Part shown: piece after piece, positions 7,876 through 17,264 of the stretch
Position numbering within the stretch: position 1 is the stretch's first letter
Layout of the letters: every line of letters begins with the position of its first letter
Source: Halopiger xanaduensis SH-6
GTDB taxonomy: Archaea > Halobacteriota > Halobacteria > Halobacteriales > Natrialbaceae
Assembly: GCF_000217715.1 (NCBI RefSeq)
Contig: NC_015666.1
Location: 2,740,270 to 2,804,269 of the forward strand
Length of the DNA stretch: 64,000 nucleotides
Direction of reading: 5' to 3'
Notes under the pieces: generated by a model
Seen by the model: only the letters and a program-made list of their open reading frames with translations
Told to the model about the DNA's origin: nothing
Databases searched by the model: none
Program-made: the position numbers and the translations under genes

Positions 7876-9567
7876 CTACTCGTTTTGCTTCTCCGCGTTA
7901 CGATCCGCCTCGAGCGTCCCGTCGTCCCGCTCGTCCGGATCGCCGTGCCCGCCGCCGCCGGGCGTTCGCACAGTGACAGTTGTCCCCGCCTCGACGTCGA
8001 CGGTCGTCTTCGCGGGGACCGGCTCGCCGTCGAGCAGGTTCTCGCCGGTCGCGCCGTCCTCCCCGCCGGCGACTCCCTTCGGGGCGTGGCGCCGGCGCTC
8101 GGTCAGCAGCGAGACCGTCGCCGGCTTCTCGACGGTGACCGAGCGCTCGAGGCCCAGTCCGCCGCGGTACCGGCCGCGACCGCCGCTGCCGTCCCGGAGC
8201 GCGTAGCGCTCGACCCGCAGCGGGTACTCCGTCTCGAGGGATTCGACGGGCGTGTTCAGCGTGTTGGTCATGCCGACCTGGACGCCGTCCATGCCGTCGC
8301 GGTCGGGGCGGGCACCGAATCCCCCGCCGATCGTCTCGTAGTAGGTAAAGGAACCGTCCCGCGCGCCGATAGTCAGGTTGTTCATCGTGCCTTGGCCCTG
8401 CGCGGGCACGCGGTCCGGCGCGGCCTGCGCGAGCGCGGCGAAGACCACGTCCGTCACGCGCTGGCTGGTCTCGACGTTGCCGCCGACCACGGCGGCCGGC
8501 GGCTCCGGGTTCAGGAGCGTTCCTTCGGGCGCGCGGACGCTGACGGGTTCGTAGCAGCCGTGGTTCGGCGGGATTTCGGGGTCGGTGATACAGCGCACGA
8601 CGAAGTAGACCGCGCTCGTCGCGACCGAAAGCGGCGCGTTCACGTTCCCCGCGACCTGTTCAGCGGTCCCCGCGAAGTCGACGTCGATCCGGTCGCCGTC
8701 GACCGTGACGGCGACCGCGATCTCGATGTCGTCGTCGGTGACGCCGTCGCCCTCGAGGACGTCGGTCGCCTCGTAGGTCCCGTCCGGCAGCGCGGCGATC
8801 TCTTCGCTGATCCGCTCGCGGGAGTAGTCGATCACCGCGTCGAACCCCTCGAGGACGGTCTCGCGGCCGTGTTCCGCGAACAGCTCCTCGAGGCGCTCCT
8901 CGGCGCGTTCGTTGGCCGCCTGCTGAGCCCGGAGGTCGGCTCGCCGCTCGCCGGGATTGCGGACGTTCGCGAGCACGAGAGAGCGCACGTCCTCCCGGAC
9001 GTCGCCGCCCTCCACGAGCTTGATCGGCGGGAGCCGAAGCCCCTCCTGGTAGATCTCCTGTGCGCCGGCCGGCATGCTGCCGGGGGTCATGCCGCCGACG
9101 TCGGCGTGGTGGGCGCGGGAAACGGCGTAGCCGACGATTTCGTCGCCGTCATCGCCATCGTCGCCCCCTCTGCCGCCGCTCTCGCCCCCGCTATGACCGG
9201 GCGCGATCGGCGAAACCATCGTCACGTCCGGCAGGTGCGTCCCGCCCGTGAACGGGTCGTTGAGCACGAACACGTCGCCGGGCTGGGGGTCCCGTTCGCG
9301 GACCGCTTCCACCGCCGCGGGCATCGCGCCGAGGTGGACCGGAATGTGCTCGGCCTGGGCGATCATTCGGCCCTCAGCGTCGAACAGTGCCGTCGAGCAG
9401 TCCCGACGCTCCTTGATGTTCGGCGAGTACGCTCCCCGAATGAGGGTCTGACCCATCTCCTCGGCGACGCTTTCCAGTTGGTTGCGCAGCACCTCGAGGG
9501 TGACCGGATCGATGCCGTTGCCGTCGCGTTCGGTGTCGTCCGTCGTGGCGTCCGTGTTCGACGTCAT
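7876..9567 (-). CDS. hyuB: Hydantoinase/oxoprolinase B subunit
   Basis: 563 residues. Family marks: [21 protein letters not shown] at the N terminus (about residues 20-40), RDCSTALFD, the motif [25 protein letters not shown] near residue 395 and the glycine-rich [16 protein letters not shown] toward the C terminus. With HyuA it forms an ATP-dependent enzyme opening cyclic amides (hydantoins, 5-oxoproline) or, in relatives, carboxylating ketones. The exact substrate is not determined by sequence. Its ATG overlaps the HyuA stop (ATGA), so the subunits are translationally coupled. An insertion rich in G, D and E ([16 protein letters not shown]) near residue 130 looks like a haloarchaeal surface loop. 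Confidence 0.93.
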   Translation of the reverse strand: MTSNTDATTDDTERDGNGIDPVTLEVLRNQLESVAEEMGQTLIRGAYSPNIKERRDCSTALFDAEGRMIAQAEHIPVHLGAMPAAVEAVRERDPQPGDVFVLNDPFTGGTHLPDVTMVSPIAPGHSGGESGGRGGDDGDDGDEIVGYAVSRAHHADVGGMTPGSMPAGAQEIYQEGLRLPPIKLVEGGDVREDVRSLVLANVRNPGERRADLRAQQAANERAEERLEELFAEHGRETVLEGFDAVIDYSRERISEEIAALPDGTYEATDVLEGDGVTDDDIEIAVAVTVDGDRIDVDFAGTAEQVAGNVNAPLSVATSAVYFVVRCITDPEIPPNHGCYEPVSVRAPEGTLLNPEPPAAVVGGNVETSQRVTDVVFAALAQAAPDRVPAQGQGTMNNLTIGARDGSFTYYETIGGGFGARPDRDGMDGVQVGMTNTLNTPVESLETEYPLRVERYALRDGSGGRGRYRGGLGLERSVTVEKPATVSLLTERRRHAPKGVAGGEDGATGENLLDGEPVPAKTTVDVEAGTTVTVRTPGGGGHGDPDERDDGTLEADRNAEKQNE

Positions 9568-11612
9568 CGGTTTACCTCCGTGTCGTTCGTTTTGGTCAGC
9601 ACCAGGGTGCCGTCCGCCAGCACGTCGCCCGACCAGGCGGGCGGGACGACGGTCGTGCTCTCGGCCTGCTCGAGGATCGCCGGCCCGTCGACGGTCGCGC
9701 CCGGCGCGAGCCGGTCCCGCTCGTAGACGGTCGTCTCGTAGGCGCCAGCCTCGTTCCCGGGGAAGTGCGCCTCTCGAGTGCCGACGACGGCGTCGCCGGC
9801 GCCCTCGTGGCGGATCGTCGGCTCGTCGCCCGGAATCGTCGCCGTCGCGCGGAGGTTGACGACCTCGATCGATTCGTCCATCGCGTAGCCGTAGGCCCGT
9901 TCGTGGGCCTCGTGGAAGCGCTCGGCGACCGCGCTGGCGTCGAACGCGTCGTCGACGGCAACGGTCAGCTCGAAGCTCTGGCCCGCGTACCGGCAGTCCG
10001 CGGCCCGCTCGACCCGCGCCGCGTCCGGGTCGGACGCGTCGGCGAGCACGTCGGCAACCAGGTCGTCGTAGACAGTCTCGAGGTCGTCGGGATCGGCGTC
10101 CGAAAGTTCGATCCCGACGGTCCGGACGACGTCGTAGCTCTCGTCGGCCGCGAGCAGCCCGAACGCCGAGAGGACGCCGCCCGGCCGCGGGACGACGACC
10201 CGGTCGACGGACAGCGACTCGGCCAGCGCCGCGGCGTGCATCGGCCCCGCGCCGCCGAAGGCCACGAGCGCGAACTCGCGGGGGTCGTGGCCCCGCTCGA
10301 CGGTCACCGACCGAATCGTCCGCGTCATCGTCGCGTTGGCCACGCGGTAGACGCCGCGGGCCGCCTCGAGCGGCCCGTCCAGTCCGGCCTCGTCGGCCAG
10401 TCGCTCGAGGGCCTCGCGGGCGGCCTCGACGTCGAGGGTCATCTCGCCGCCCAGCGCGGTCTCGGGGCCGATGTATCCGAGGACAACGTTGGCGTCGGTG
10501 ACCGTCGGCTCCGTCCCGCCCTTCCCGTAACAGACGGGGCCGGGCTCGGCGCCCGAGGACTCCGGCCCGACGCGGAGGGCACCGCCGGCGTCGACCCAGG
10601 CGATGGAGCCGCCGCCCGCGCCGACGGTGTTCACGTTGACCATCGGCGTCCGGATCGGCAGCCCGTCGATCTCCGCGTCGGTCGTCCGCTCCGCACGGCC
10701 GTCGCGGACGAGGCTCACGTCGCTCGAGGTGCCGCCCATGTCGAAGGTGACGAGTCCTGCGACGTCCTCGTCGTCGACCGTCGCGGCAGCGCCGACGACG
10801 CCCGCGGCTGGACCCGACAGCGTCGTCGTCACCGCGCGCTCGCGGACCGTCTCGGGGTCGGCTATCCCGCCGTTGGCCTGCATGATCCGCGGGGTCGGGA
10901 TCCCTTCGTCCGACGCCCGATCGACCAAGCGGCCGACGTAGCGGTCGATCGCGGGCCGGACGTAGGCGTCGACCGCGGTCGTCGAGGTGCGCTCGAACTC
11001 GCGGAACTCGGCGAGCACCTCGTGGGAGGCCGACACCGGCGCGTCGAGTTCCTCGCGCAGCGTCTCGGCGACGACGCGCTCGTTTTCGGGGTCGGCGTAG
11101 GCGTGGAGCAGACAGACCGCGACCGCCTCGACGTCGCGCTCGCGCAGCGTCGCCGCGAGGTCGCGGATCTCGCTCTCGTCGACCGGTCGCTCGACGCCCG
11201 CGGCGGTCGTCCGCTCGTCGACCTCGAACCGCAGGTCGCGGGCCACGAGCGGGTCGGGCTTCTCCGCCTCGAGATCGTAGAGGTCGGGCCGGTCCTGGCG
11301 CCCGATCTCGAGGACGTCGCGGAAGCCCTCGGTGGTGACGAGCGCCGTCCGCGCGCCGTCGCGCTCGAGCAGGGCGTTGACCGAGACGGTCATCGCGTGG
11401 GCGAAGCCGTCGATCTCGGCGGGGTCGATCCCCGCGTCGTCGCAGCCCTTCTCGATCCCCTCGAGGACGCCGACGTGCTGGGGGTCGGTGGTCGGCACCT
11501 TCGCGGTGATCAGGCGGTCGTCGACCGAGAGGGCGACGTCGGTGAAGGTGCCGCCGACGTCGACGCCAACCTGCGCGTCGGTGACGGATCGGGGCTCGTC
11601 GTTGCCAGTCAT
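9564..11612 (-). CDS. hyuA: Hydantoinase/oxoprolinase A subunit
   Basis: 682 residues from ATG 11612. The N-terminal ATP-binding signature VGVDVGGTFTDVALS is at about residues 16-30, the second actin-like phosphate loop reads TFDMGGTSSDVSLV, followed by GAGGGSIAWVD and FGGAGPMHAAALAE. These are the ASKHA-fold ATPase motifs of the HyuA family. The subunit activates the substrate by phosphorylation before HyuB acts. A longer frame exists upstream, but the internal ATG puts the P-loop near the N terminus, as in relatives. It precedes and overlaps hyuB. No transporter or racemase is adjacent, so the substrate stays open. Confidence 0.93.
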   Translation of the reverse strand: MTGNDEPRSVTDAQVGVDVGGTFTDVALSVDDRLITAKVPTTDPQHVGVLEGIEKGCDDAGIDPAEIDGFAHAMTVSVNALLERDGARTALVTTEGFRDVLEIGRQDRPDLYDLEAEKPDPLVARDLRFEVDERTTAAGVERPVDESEIRDLAATLRERDVEAVAVCLLHAYADPENERVVAETLREELDAPVSASHEVLAEFREFERTSTTAVDAYVRPAIDRYVGRLVDRASDEGIPTPRIMQANGGIADPETVRERAVTTTLSGPAAGVVGAAATVDDEDVAGLVTFDMGGTSSDVSLVRDGRAERTTDAEIDGLPIRTPMVNVNTVGAGGGSIAWVDAGGALRVGPESSGAEPGPVCYGKGGTEPTVTDANVVLGYIGPETALGGEMTLDVEAAREALERLADEAGLDGPLEAARGVYRVANATMTRTIRSVTVERGHDPREFALVAFGGAGPMHAAALAESLSVDRVVVPRPGGVLSAFGLLAADESYDVVRTVGIELSDADPDDLETVYDDLVADVLADASDPDAARVERAADCRYAGQSFELTVAVDDAFDASAVAERFHEAHERAYGYAMDESIEVVNLRATATIPGDEPTIRHEGAGDAVVGTREAHFPGNEAGAYETTVYERDRLAPGATVDGPAILEQAESTTVVPPAWSGDVLADGTLVLTKTNDTEVNR

Positions 11613-11683
11613 TGCTGCACGTCGTTTCTCGCGCCGAACTGTAAAGCGTTCGTCAATCGGGGGCACACGTCTCCTCGAAACGC

Positions 11684-12168
11684 TCAGCGCGTCCGCTTCT
11701 CGACCGTGAGGTCGTCGCCGTCGACGGTCGCGACCAGCATCGTCTCGTAGGTCGCCGGCCGGGCCGCGGTCGCGCTGCCGGGGTTGAGCACGCGGGTCCC
11801 GTCGACGACCGTATCGATCGCCTCGTGGGTGTGGCCCGCGACGGCAACTGCGTTGGCATCGGCCCCGACGACGTCGTGTGCCGTCTCGAGCACCGCCGGT
11901 GCCAGTCGCTCGGCGACCCGGTACCGTGCGTGACGACGAAGGTGACGTCGTCGACGACGAGCGTGTCGGTCGCCGGCAACTCGAGTGCTCCGGGATCCGT
12001 GTTCCCGCGGGCGCAGGTCAGGTTGCCGTCGGCTAACTCCCGGATGCGCTCGTAGGCCGCCTGCGAGTCGAAATCGCTCGCGTGGATCGCATGGTCGGCC
12101 GCCCGGAGTTCGTCGGCGACCCACTCGGGAATCTCGGTCGCTCGAGACGGAACGTGCGTGTCGCTCAC
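11684..12168 (-). pseudogene. YfcE/MJ0936-type metallophosphoesterase, frameshifted
   Basis: The protein is split between two frames. Upstream frame: VSDTHVPSRATEIPEW, then HASDFDS, CARGNTDPG and VVTHGTGSPSDW. Downstream frame: VAERLAPAVLETAHDVV, then VAGHTHEAIDTV, VLNPGSATAARPATYETML and a stop at 11684. Together these give the full calcineurin-like motif set (DxH, GD, GNxxD, HG, GHTH), interrupted near 11905-11920. Besides the frameshift, the usual Gly of the GD motif is Ser (ASDF), and there is no clear start: the only candidate near the expected position is GTG 12168, within the first strand. The repeated sequence GGGTCGCCG may explain the break (see findings). A sequencing error is the alternative. 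Confidence 0.7.
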
Positions 12169-12247
12169 GATCGCGACGCAAGTCGTGTGCGGGCGTACGA
12201 CGTCGAATCCCGAAAGCGATTCCCTCCGGGCGCGCGTGGCCTCGCGT

Positions 12248-13669
12248 ATGAGCGACTCATCGGAGCCGTCAGCGGCGAGTGGGGACGATGACGATACAGA
12301 TGAGAGCCACGTCGTCACCGCGTTCCTCCGCCACCGCGGCAATGTACTGTTGTTGCGCCGGAGCGACGCCGTCGGTACCTACCAGGGTCAGTGGGGCGGC
12401 GTTTCCGGCTTCGCCGAAGACGATCCCGACGCACAGGTTCGAGCCGAGATTCGAGAGGAAACCGGCCTCGAGGACGACGACGTCTCGTTCGTCCGCTCCG
12501 GGCGGCCGGTACGATTCCGAGACGACCTCGCGGACGGCGGCGAGCGCGAGTGGGTCGTCCACCCGTACCTGTTCGACGTGACCGCCGACGCCGACGAACC
12601 GGCAATCGAACTCAGCGAGGAACACGACGCGTCCGCGTGGGCCCCGCCGACGGAAATCGTCGCGCCCGGGTTCGCGGCGGCAACGGCCGACGACGATCGC
12701 GACGACCGTGAACTCGAGACGGTCCCCGAACTCTGGACCGCCTACGAGCGCGTCGCGCCGACGGTCCGGTCGATCGCCGCCGACGACGAGCACGGCGCGG
12801 CCTCCCTGTCGATCCGGGCGCTCGAGGTGCTGCGGGACCGGGCCGGACTGCTCGTCTCGGAACGGGCCGACTTTGGCGCCGATCCCGAGGGCGAACGGGA
12901 CGAACTCGAGGAACTCGCCGAGCGTCTGCTAGAGGCCCGACCGTCGATGGCCGTGCTCCGAAATCGGGTGAACCGCGTGATGGCCGAGGCTGCGGGCGCA
13001 GACGCTGACTCCGACGACGGCGACGCTCCTGTCGTCCTCGAGGCCGCCCTCGACGGAATCGACCGCGCGCTCGCGGCCGACGACGAGGCCGCAGCGACGG
13101 CAGCAGAGTCGATCGACGGCGCCGTGCTGACGCTCTCGCGGTCCGGCACGGTCCACGAGGCGCTCCGCAACGGCGAGCCGTTGCGGGTGTTCGTCGCGGA
13201 ATCGCGCCCCGCACGAGAGGGGGTTGCGGTTGCCGAGGAACTGGCCGCTGACGGTGCGCTCGAGTGTCCGGTCGCGGTCCACACCGACGCGGCCGCGGCG
13301 CACGTCCTCTCGCACGAGGACGTCGACCGCGTGGTGATCGGCGCGGATACGATTCTGCCAGACGGCGCCCTCGTGAACAAGACCGGCACGCGAGCGGTCG
13401 CGATCGCCGCCGCCCGCGAGGACGTTCCCGCGACCGTCGTCGCCGCGACGGACAAGGTCTCGACCCGCGAGGAGGTGAACCTCGAGTCCGGCGACCGCGC
13501 GGCGGTCTACGACGGCGAGGCCGCGGTCGACGTGCTGAATCCGACCTTCGACGTGACGCCGGCCGACTGCGTGACTGAGATCGCGACCGAGCGCGGCTCG
13601 CTCGCACCCGACGAGATCGGGACGGTCGTCGAGGAGCTGCGGGGGCTCGAGTCGTGGCGCGACCGGTGA
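12248..13669 (+). CDS. Nudix hydrolase fused to an eIF2B-alpha-like domain
   Basis: 473 residues from ATG 12248. Residues about 20-165 form a Nudix domain with GGVSGFAEDDP and AEIREETGLE; the usual REUxEE reads AEIREE, so the first Arg of the box is shifted or replaced. Residues about 180-470 are an eIF2B-alpha/ribose-1,5-bisphosphate isomerase-like domain with LRVFVAESRPAREG, VDRVVIGADTILPDG, ALVNKTGTRAVA and VAATDKVS. Archaeal relatives of the second domain include the isomerase of the AMP/Rubisco route as well as uncharacterised proteins. The fusion suggests a nucleotide- or sugar-phosphate reaction in which the Nudix product feeds the second domain; that is inference. An acidic leader of 20 residues precedes the folds. 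Confidence 0.88.
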   Translation: MSDSSEPSAASGDDDDTDESHVVTAFLRHRGNVLLLRRSDAVGTYQGQWGGVSGFAEDDPDAQVRAEIREETGLEDDDVSFVRSGRPVRFRDDLADGGEREWVVHPYLFDVTADADEPAIELSEEHDASAWAPPTEIVAPGFAAATADDDRDDRELETVPELWTAYERVAPTVRSIAADDEHGAASLSIRALEVLRDRAGLLVSERADFGADPEGERDELEELAERLLEARPSMAVLRNRVNRVMAEAAGADADSDDGDAPVVLEAALDGIDRALAADDEAAATAAESIDGAVLTLSRSGTVHEALRNGEPLRVFVAESRPAREGVAVAEELAADGALECPVAVHTDAAAAHVLSHEDVDRVVIGADTILPDGALVNKTGTRAVAIAAAREDVPATVVAATDKVSTREEVNLESGDRAAVYDGEAAVDVLNPTFDVTPADCVTEIATERGSLAPDEIGTVVEELRGLESWRDR

Positions 13670-13866
13670 CGGGACGGACCGGGAAGCGACAGACCGAAAC
13701 CCCCTCGAGCCGAAATTCGGGTGGCGGCCGTGACGAAGAGTTACCCCCTCCGAGCCCCTTGTGACGAGGGATTTTCCCCGAGCCGCCGTTCGAATCCGCT
13801 CAGCGGCCGCGCTGCGTTCGTGCGTTCGTGCAAACTTTGAACCTCGAGTCGCGCGTACCGCCGCGC

Positions 13867-14802
13867 ATGCAGTTCGAACTCGAGCGGATCGGCGTCCACG
13901 AGTCGGTCGAAACGGTCTTTCCGCCGTCGGAACTCGCCGCGTATCTCGATGATCTACCCGCCGAAGTAACAGTTGTTGGCGACGATGCGGCCGAGATCAC
14001 CGCCTGCGACGCCGTCGTCACCTTCGAGCACCGCGACGCCTACCTCGAGGTCGACTGGGTCCACTCGATCCAGGCCGGCGTCGACCGGTTCCCGTTCGAC
14101 GAATTCGAGGCCAGCGGGGTCGTGCTCACCAACAGCACTGGGATCCACGACCGCTGGGTCGGCGAGACGGTCGCGGGCTACCTGCTCTCGTTCGCCCGCC
14201 GGATCCACACCGCCGTCGCGAACCAGCAGGACCGACGCTGGGACCAGCCCGACTGGAACGACGGGTTCACGCTGCCCGGCACGACCGCGTGCGTGCTCGG
14301 CACCGGCACCCTCGGCAGCGGCGTCGCCGAGGTGCTGGGCGCGCTCGGCGTCCGCGTCACCGGCGTCCGCCGCTCCGCGGAGCCCGTCCCCGGCTTCGAT
14401 GAAGTCTACGCGACCGAAGACCTGCTCGAGGGCGTCAGCGACGCCGATTTCGTGATCGTCACGCTGCCGCTGACGGAGCAGACGCGCCACCTCGTCGACG
14501 CCGAGGTCTTCGAGGCCATGCGCGAGGACGCCTACTTCGTCAACGTCGGTCGCGGCCCGGTCGTCGACGAGTCGGCGCTGATCGACGCCCTCGAGTCCGA
14601 TAGTATCGCCGGCGCGGCACTGGACGTCTTCGAGACTGAACCCTTGCCGGAGGAGTCGCCGCTGTGGGACATGGACGAAGTGATCGTCACGCCCCACTGC
14701 GCCGCGTTCACGGAGGACTACTTCCGGGCGGTCGGCGACATCGTCCGGGAGAACGTCGAGCGCCTCGAGTCCGGCGAGCCGTTCCACAATCGGGTGGTGT
14801 GA
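13867..14802 (+). CDS. D-2-hydroxyacid dehydrogenase
   Basis: 311 residues. The NAD-binding Rossmann motif is GTGTLGSGVAEVLGALGV (about residues 151-168). Catalytic surroundings are FVNVGRGPVVDESAL (Arg), ALDVFETEPLPEESPLW (Glu) and VTPHCAAFTEDYF (His). This is the standard D-isomer-specific 2-hydroxyacid dehydrogenase set. Substrate is undetermined: phosphoglycerate-specific regulatory (ACT) domains are absent, so a glyoxylate/hydroxypyruvate or general 2-ketoacid reductase is more likely than SerA. The preferred start, ATG 13867, is internal to a longer frame and matches the usual N-terminal strand. The GNAT gene starts one base after its stop. Confidence 0.92.
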   Translation: MQFELERIGVHESVETVFPPSELAAYLDDLPAEVTVVGDDAAEITACDAVVTFEHRDAYLEVDWVHSIQAGVDRFPFDEFEASGVVLTNSTGIHDRWVGETVAGYLLSFARRIHTAVANQQDRRWDQPDWNDGFTLPGTTACVLGTGTLGSGVAEVLGALGVRVTGVRRSAEPVPGFDEVYATEDLLEGVSDADFVIVTLPLTEQTRHLVDAEVFEAMREDAYFVNVGRGPVVDESALIDALESDSIAGAALDVFETEPLPEESPLWDMDEVIVTPHCAAFTEDYFRAVGDIVRENVERLESGEPFHNRVV

Positions 14803-14803
14803 G

Positions 14804-15388
14804 GTGGGTGAACCGCCGTCAGCGAGGGACGATTCAACTCTCGATATCGCTTCAGGGACGGCTTCGGCTGTCCGCGTTCGCGAGGCAACCGCCGGTGACG
14901 CGCCCACCATAGCCGACATCCACGCGGCCGCGATCCGCGAACGCGGCAGCAACGTCTACGACGAGCACCAACTCGAGGCCTGGCTCGCGAACGTCCACCC
15001 CGAACGGTATCCCATCGACGAAGCCGGGTTCCGCGTGCTCGTCGCCGAAGTCGGCCGCGATGACTTCGATGACCGCGACGACTCCGACGACCTCGTCGGC
15101 TTCGGCCTGCTCGATCTCGAGCCCAGCGCCTACGGGTCGGACACCGGCCGAATCAAGTCGATCTACGTCCGCCCCGACGCCGCTCGGACCGGCGTCGGGA
15201 CGGCGCTGCTCGACCGACTCGAGGCCGCCGCTCGCGAGGCCGGCCTCGAGCAACTCGCCCTCACGGCCTCGGAGAACGCGATCGAATTCTACGAGCGGCA
15301 AGGGTACGAGGGGATCGACACGCGCACCCTCGAGATGGAAGACGGCGTGACGCTGCCGGCGCTACGGATGCGAAAGCGCCTCGACTGA
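14804..15388 (+). CDS. GNAT family N-acetyltransferase
   Basis: 194 residues. GNAT motif A is seen in SIYVRPDAARTGVGTALLDRL (RxxGxG/A acetyl-CoA loop as ARTGVGTA) and motif B in ALTASENAIEFYERQGYE. The start is GTG 14804, one base after the preceding stop; no ATG occurs until well into the fold, and the first 25 residues look like an unstructured leader. An acidic insert (about residues 85-95, GRDDFDDRDDSDD) is typical of haloarchaea. The acceptor (amine, peptide or antibiotic) cannot be told. Coupling to the dehydrogenase by overlap suggests co-transcription. Confidence 0.88.
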   Translation: MGEPPSARDDSTLDIASGTASAVRVREATAGDAPTIADIHAAAIRERGSNVYDEHQLEAWLANVHPERYPIDEAGFRVLVAEVGRDDFDDRDDSDDLVGFGLLDLEPSAYGSDTGRIKSIYVRPDAARTGVGTALLDRLEAAAREAGLEQLALTASENAIEFYERQGYEGIDTRTLEMEDGVTLPALRMRKRLD

Positions 15389-15448
15389 CCCGTTTCACTT
15401 TCGCCGCGCACGGCTGGCGTTTACGGCCGTGCGCTCGAGTGTGAGCGT

Positions 15449-15916
15449 ATGGAAACAACTCGACACTTCACGGCGACCATCTACGTCGTCAACGACGGGG
15501 CGACGGCGCTGCACGACCACGAAAAACTCGGACTGACGCTTCCGCCGGGCGGGCATGTCGATCGCGACGAACTTCCCCACGAAGCCGGGAAGCGTGAAGT
15601 TCGGGAAGAAACCGGCCTCGAGCCGACCCTGCTGGACGACCCGCCGGCGATCGACGCTCCCGACGGTCGGTCGTTGCCGAAACCGCGGCATCATATGCTG
15701 TACGATATCGACGTCTCCGACGGCGAGGTCGGGCACCAGCACATCGATCAGATCTACTATGCGACGGTCCCGAGCCGCGATATCTCGCCGGCCGACGGCG
15801 AAGTGAGCGCGGACGCCTGGGAGTGGTATTCGCCGGCGGACCTGCGCGGGAGCGATCTACCCGAAGACAACGTTCGGTTCGGTCTCGAAGCGATCCGCGC
15901 CGCATCGCAGTCGTAG
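15449..15916 (+). CDS. Nudix hydrolase
   Basis: 155 residues. The Nudix box is complete: GGHVDRDELPHEAGKREVREE, with TGLE following (about residues 33-57), including the REVREE metal-binding core. The fold starts TATIYVVNDGATALHDHEK. It hydrolyses a nucleoside diphosphate linked to another moiety; the sequence does not show which. Starts at ATG 15449, 60 bases after the GNAT gene. It faces the GrpB-like gene (convergent). Confidence 0.9.
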   Translation: METTRHFTATIYVVNDGATALHDHEKLGLTLPPGGHVDRDELPHEAGKREVREETGLEPTLLDDPPAIDAPDGRSLPKPRHHMLYDIDVSDGEVGHQHIDQIYYATVPSRDISPADGEVSADAWEWYSPADLRGSDLPEDNVRFGLEAIRAASQS

Positions 15917-15973
15917 TGCGTCACGAGTAACGACTCGAGCGTTTTGACGCCATCTGTCCTTGAGCGTACTGCG

Positions 15974-16525
15974 TCAGCCGCCGTCGGCGAGATCAATCCA
16001 CTCGGCCTTCGCGTCCTGAAGTATCCGTTGTACGAACTGTGACTTTCGCTCCGTGTAGGCGTCCCGATCGTCAGGGTATCGACTCGCCAACTCGCGTTTC
16101 AGTTGCTCGTACGCAGCCGCTTCCGTCGGATGTTGCCGAAGATAGTCTCGAAACAGGCGCTGCTCGACGTGCGTGTCGCTCCCGCGTTCAGTCGCCGAGA
16201 GGTAGTGCGTCCGCTCGCGTTCCGGACCCTTCGCGAAGAAGAGCCGATCCGCAACCGGGTCGTTGAGCCGAAACGTGTAGTCCAAATCCTCGAGCCGGTC
16301 GATCCACCGGTGCCGCTGCTCGTCGGGCAGCGACTCGACCACGAGTAGCATATCGATGATCGGCTTTGCAGCCAGTCCCTCGATCGCGGTACTGCCGACG
16401 TGCTCGAGCGCGACGATTCGATCGCCGAGCGCCGAACGTACCCGTTCGGCTTCGGTCTCGAACGCTCGTTGCCACTCGTCGTTGTAGGGTTCGAGTTCGA
16501 CGGTGCCGCGCTCGAGTCCGACCAT
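15974..16525 (-). CDS. GrpB family protein (nucleotidyltransferase fold)
   Basis: 183 residues from ATG 16525. The GrpB/UPF0157 signature includes VELEPYNDEWQRAFETEAERV, IVALEHVGSTAIEGLAAKPIIDM (quoted as VALEHVGSTAIEGL and AKPIIDM), HYLSATERGS and FRDYLRQHPTEAAAYEQLK. The GSTA-x-DM core resembles nucleotidyltransferase active sites. Function is unknown in archaea; relatives have been linked to CoA biosynthesis only as fusions in some eukaryotes. A 24-base upstream extension to 16549 is possible but MVGLERG matches the usual N terminus better. Confidence 0.9.
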   Translation of the reverse strand: MVGLERGTVELEPYNDEWQRAFETEAERVRSALGDRIVALEHVGSTAIEGLAAKPIIDMLLVVESLPDEQRHRWIDRLEDLDYTFRLNDPVADRLFFAKGPERERTHYLSATERGSDTHVEQRLFRDYLRQHPTEAAAYEQLKRELASRYPDDRDAYTERKSQFVQRILQDAKAEWIDLADGG

Positions 16526-16615
16526 ACTCCTGCATTCGGAGGCTGCCAAAAGAGGCTATCGTCGGTAACGCTGCGTCAAGGAACACAAGGGACAGCCGAA
16601 TCTATCGAGCGTCGT

Positions 16616-16999
16616 TCACGCTTCGACTGCTTCGAGACCCTCGATATCTGCCGCCAACTCCTCGAACAGTTCGTCGGCCTGCTCCTCGTCGTACTCGGTG
16701 TGGTACTCCTTCGGAACGCCCTCGGCGGCCAGCATGTAGTGCAGCTCCGGTTCGACGTCGTGCTGCTCGAGACACTGCCGGGCGCACTCGAGCGGGCAGC
16801 CGTCGATGGCGACGACCGGTCGATCGGCGGTCGCGGTCTCGACCAGCGGCGCAACGTCGCCGCCGACGCCGGCGATACACGACATCTCGGCGATCTTCTC
16901 CCGGTCGAGCGAGACGGCCAGGTCGTTCGCCATCTGAGCGGCGCTCGAGCAGCCCGAGCAGGAGTAAACCAGCGGGAGATCGTCGTATTCGTCGGTCAT
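16616..16999 (-). CDS. DGC-domain putative zinc-binding protein
   Basis: 127 residues. The family motif set is visible: VYSCSGCSSAAQMAND at the N terminus (Cys pair near residues 14 and 17), MSCIAGVGGDV in the middle, and AIDGCPLECARQCLE, which contains the DGC motif naming the family. Conserved cysteines suggest metal or sulfur binding in the cytosol. No function is established. The acidic C-terminal helix (ADELFEELAADIEGLEAVEA) is typical of haloarchaea. It is transcribed toward the GrpB gene. Confidence 0.85.
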   Translation of the reverse strand: MTDEYDDLPLVYSCSGCSSAAQMANDLAVSLDREKIAEMSCIAGVGGDVAPLVETATADRPVVAIDGCPLECARQCLEQHDVEPELHYMLAAEGVPKEYHTEYDEEQADELFEELAADIEGLEAVEA

Positions 17000-17264
17000 G
17001 TACGCGGGTTCTCTCGCTGTCGTTCGATAGTCGTACCCCCGAACATGTACCGGAAAACGGGTGAGTATCGATCCACGAGCGACAGCGCCACCACGTCACT
17101 TGGCCGGGCACACGACTCGAGTATCGCGAGAGTCGCGCAACTCGGGGAAGGGCAGGCCATCACACCGATAGCGACCGCGAGCGAACGGAGTGAGCGAGCG
17201 GGCCGACGACCGATGTAAACGAGGACGAGAGGACGAGTGAACGGAGGGAGGAGTGCTTTTGATC
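17000..17264. other. Intergenic stretch, no gene seen
   Basis: I see no coding frame here. It contains CGAGCGAACGGAGTGAGCG at about 17176-17194, a short motif that recurs widely in haloarchaeal intergenic DNA as far as I know, plus GA-rich direct repeats (gaggacgagaggacgag). It lies between the DGC gene and the engB 3' structured element. Confidence 0.4.

Noticed and set aside
13788-13800. GTTCGAATCC resembling a tRNA T-loop
   Set aside because: The flanking bases do not pair into a T stem, and no acceptor or anticodon arms are present. The same applies to GTTCGAATC at 41943.
17176-17198. CGAGCGAACGGAGTGAGCGAGCG considered as a CRISPR repeat or insertion-sequence end
   Set aside because: It occurs once here, has no regularly spaced copies and no transposase gene nearby; it is a common haloarchaeal intergenic motif to my knowledge.
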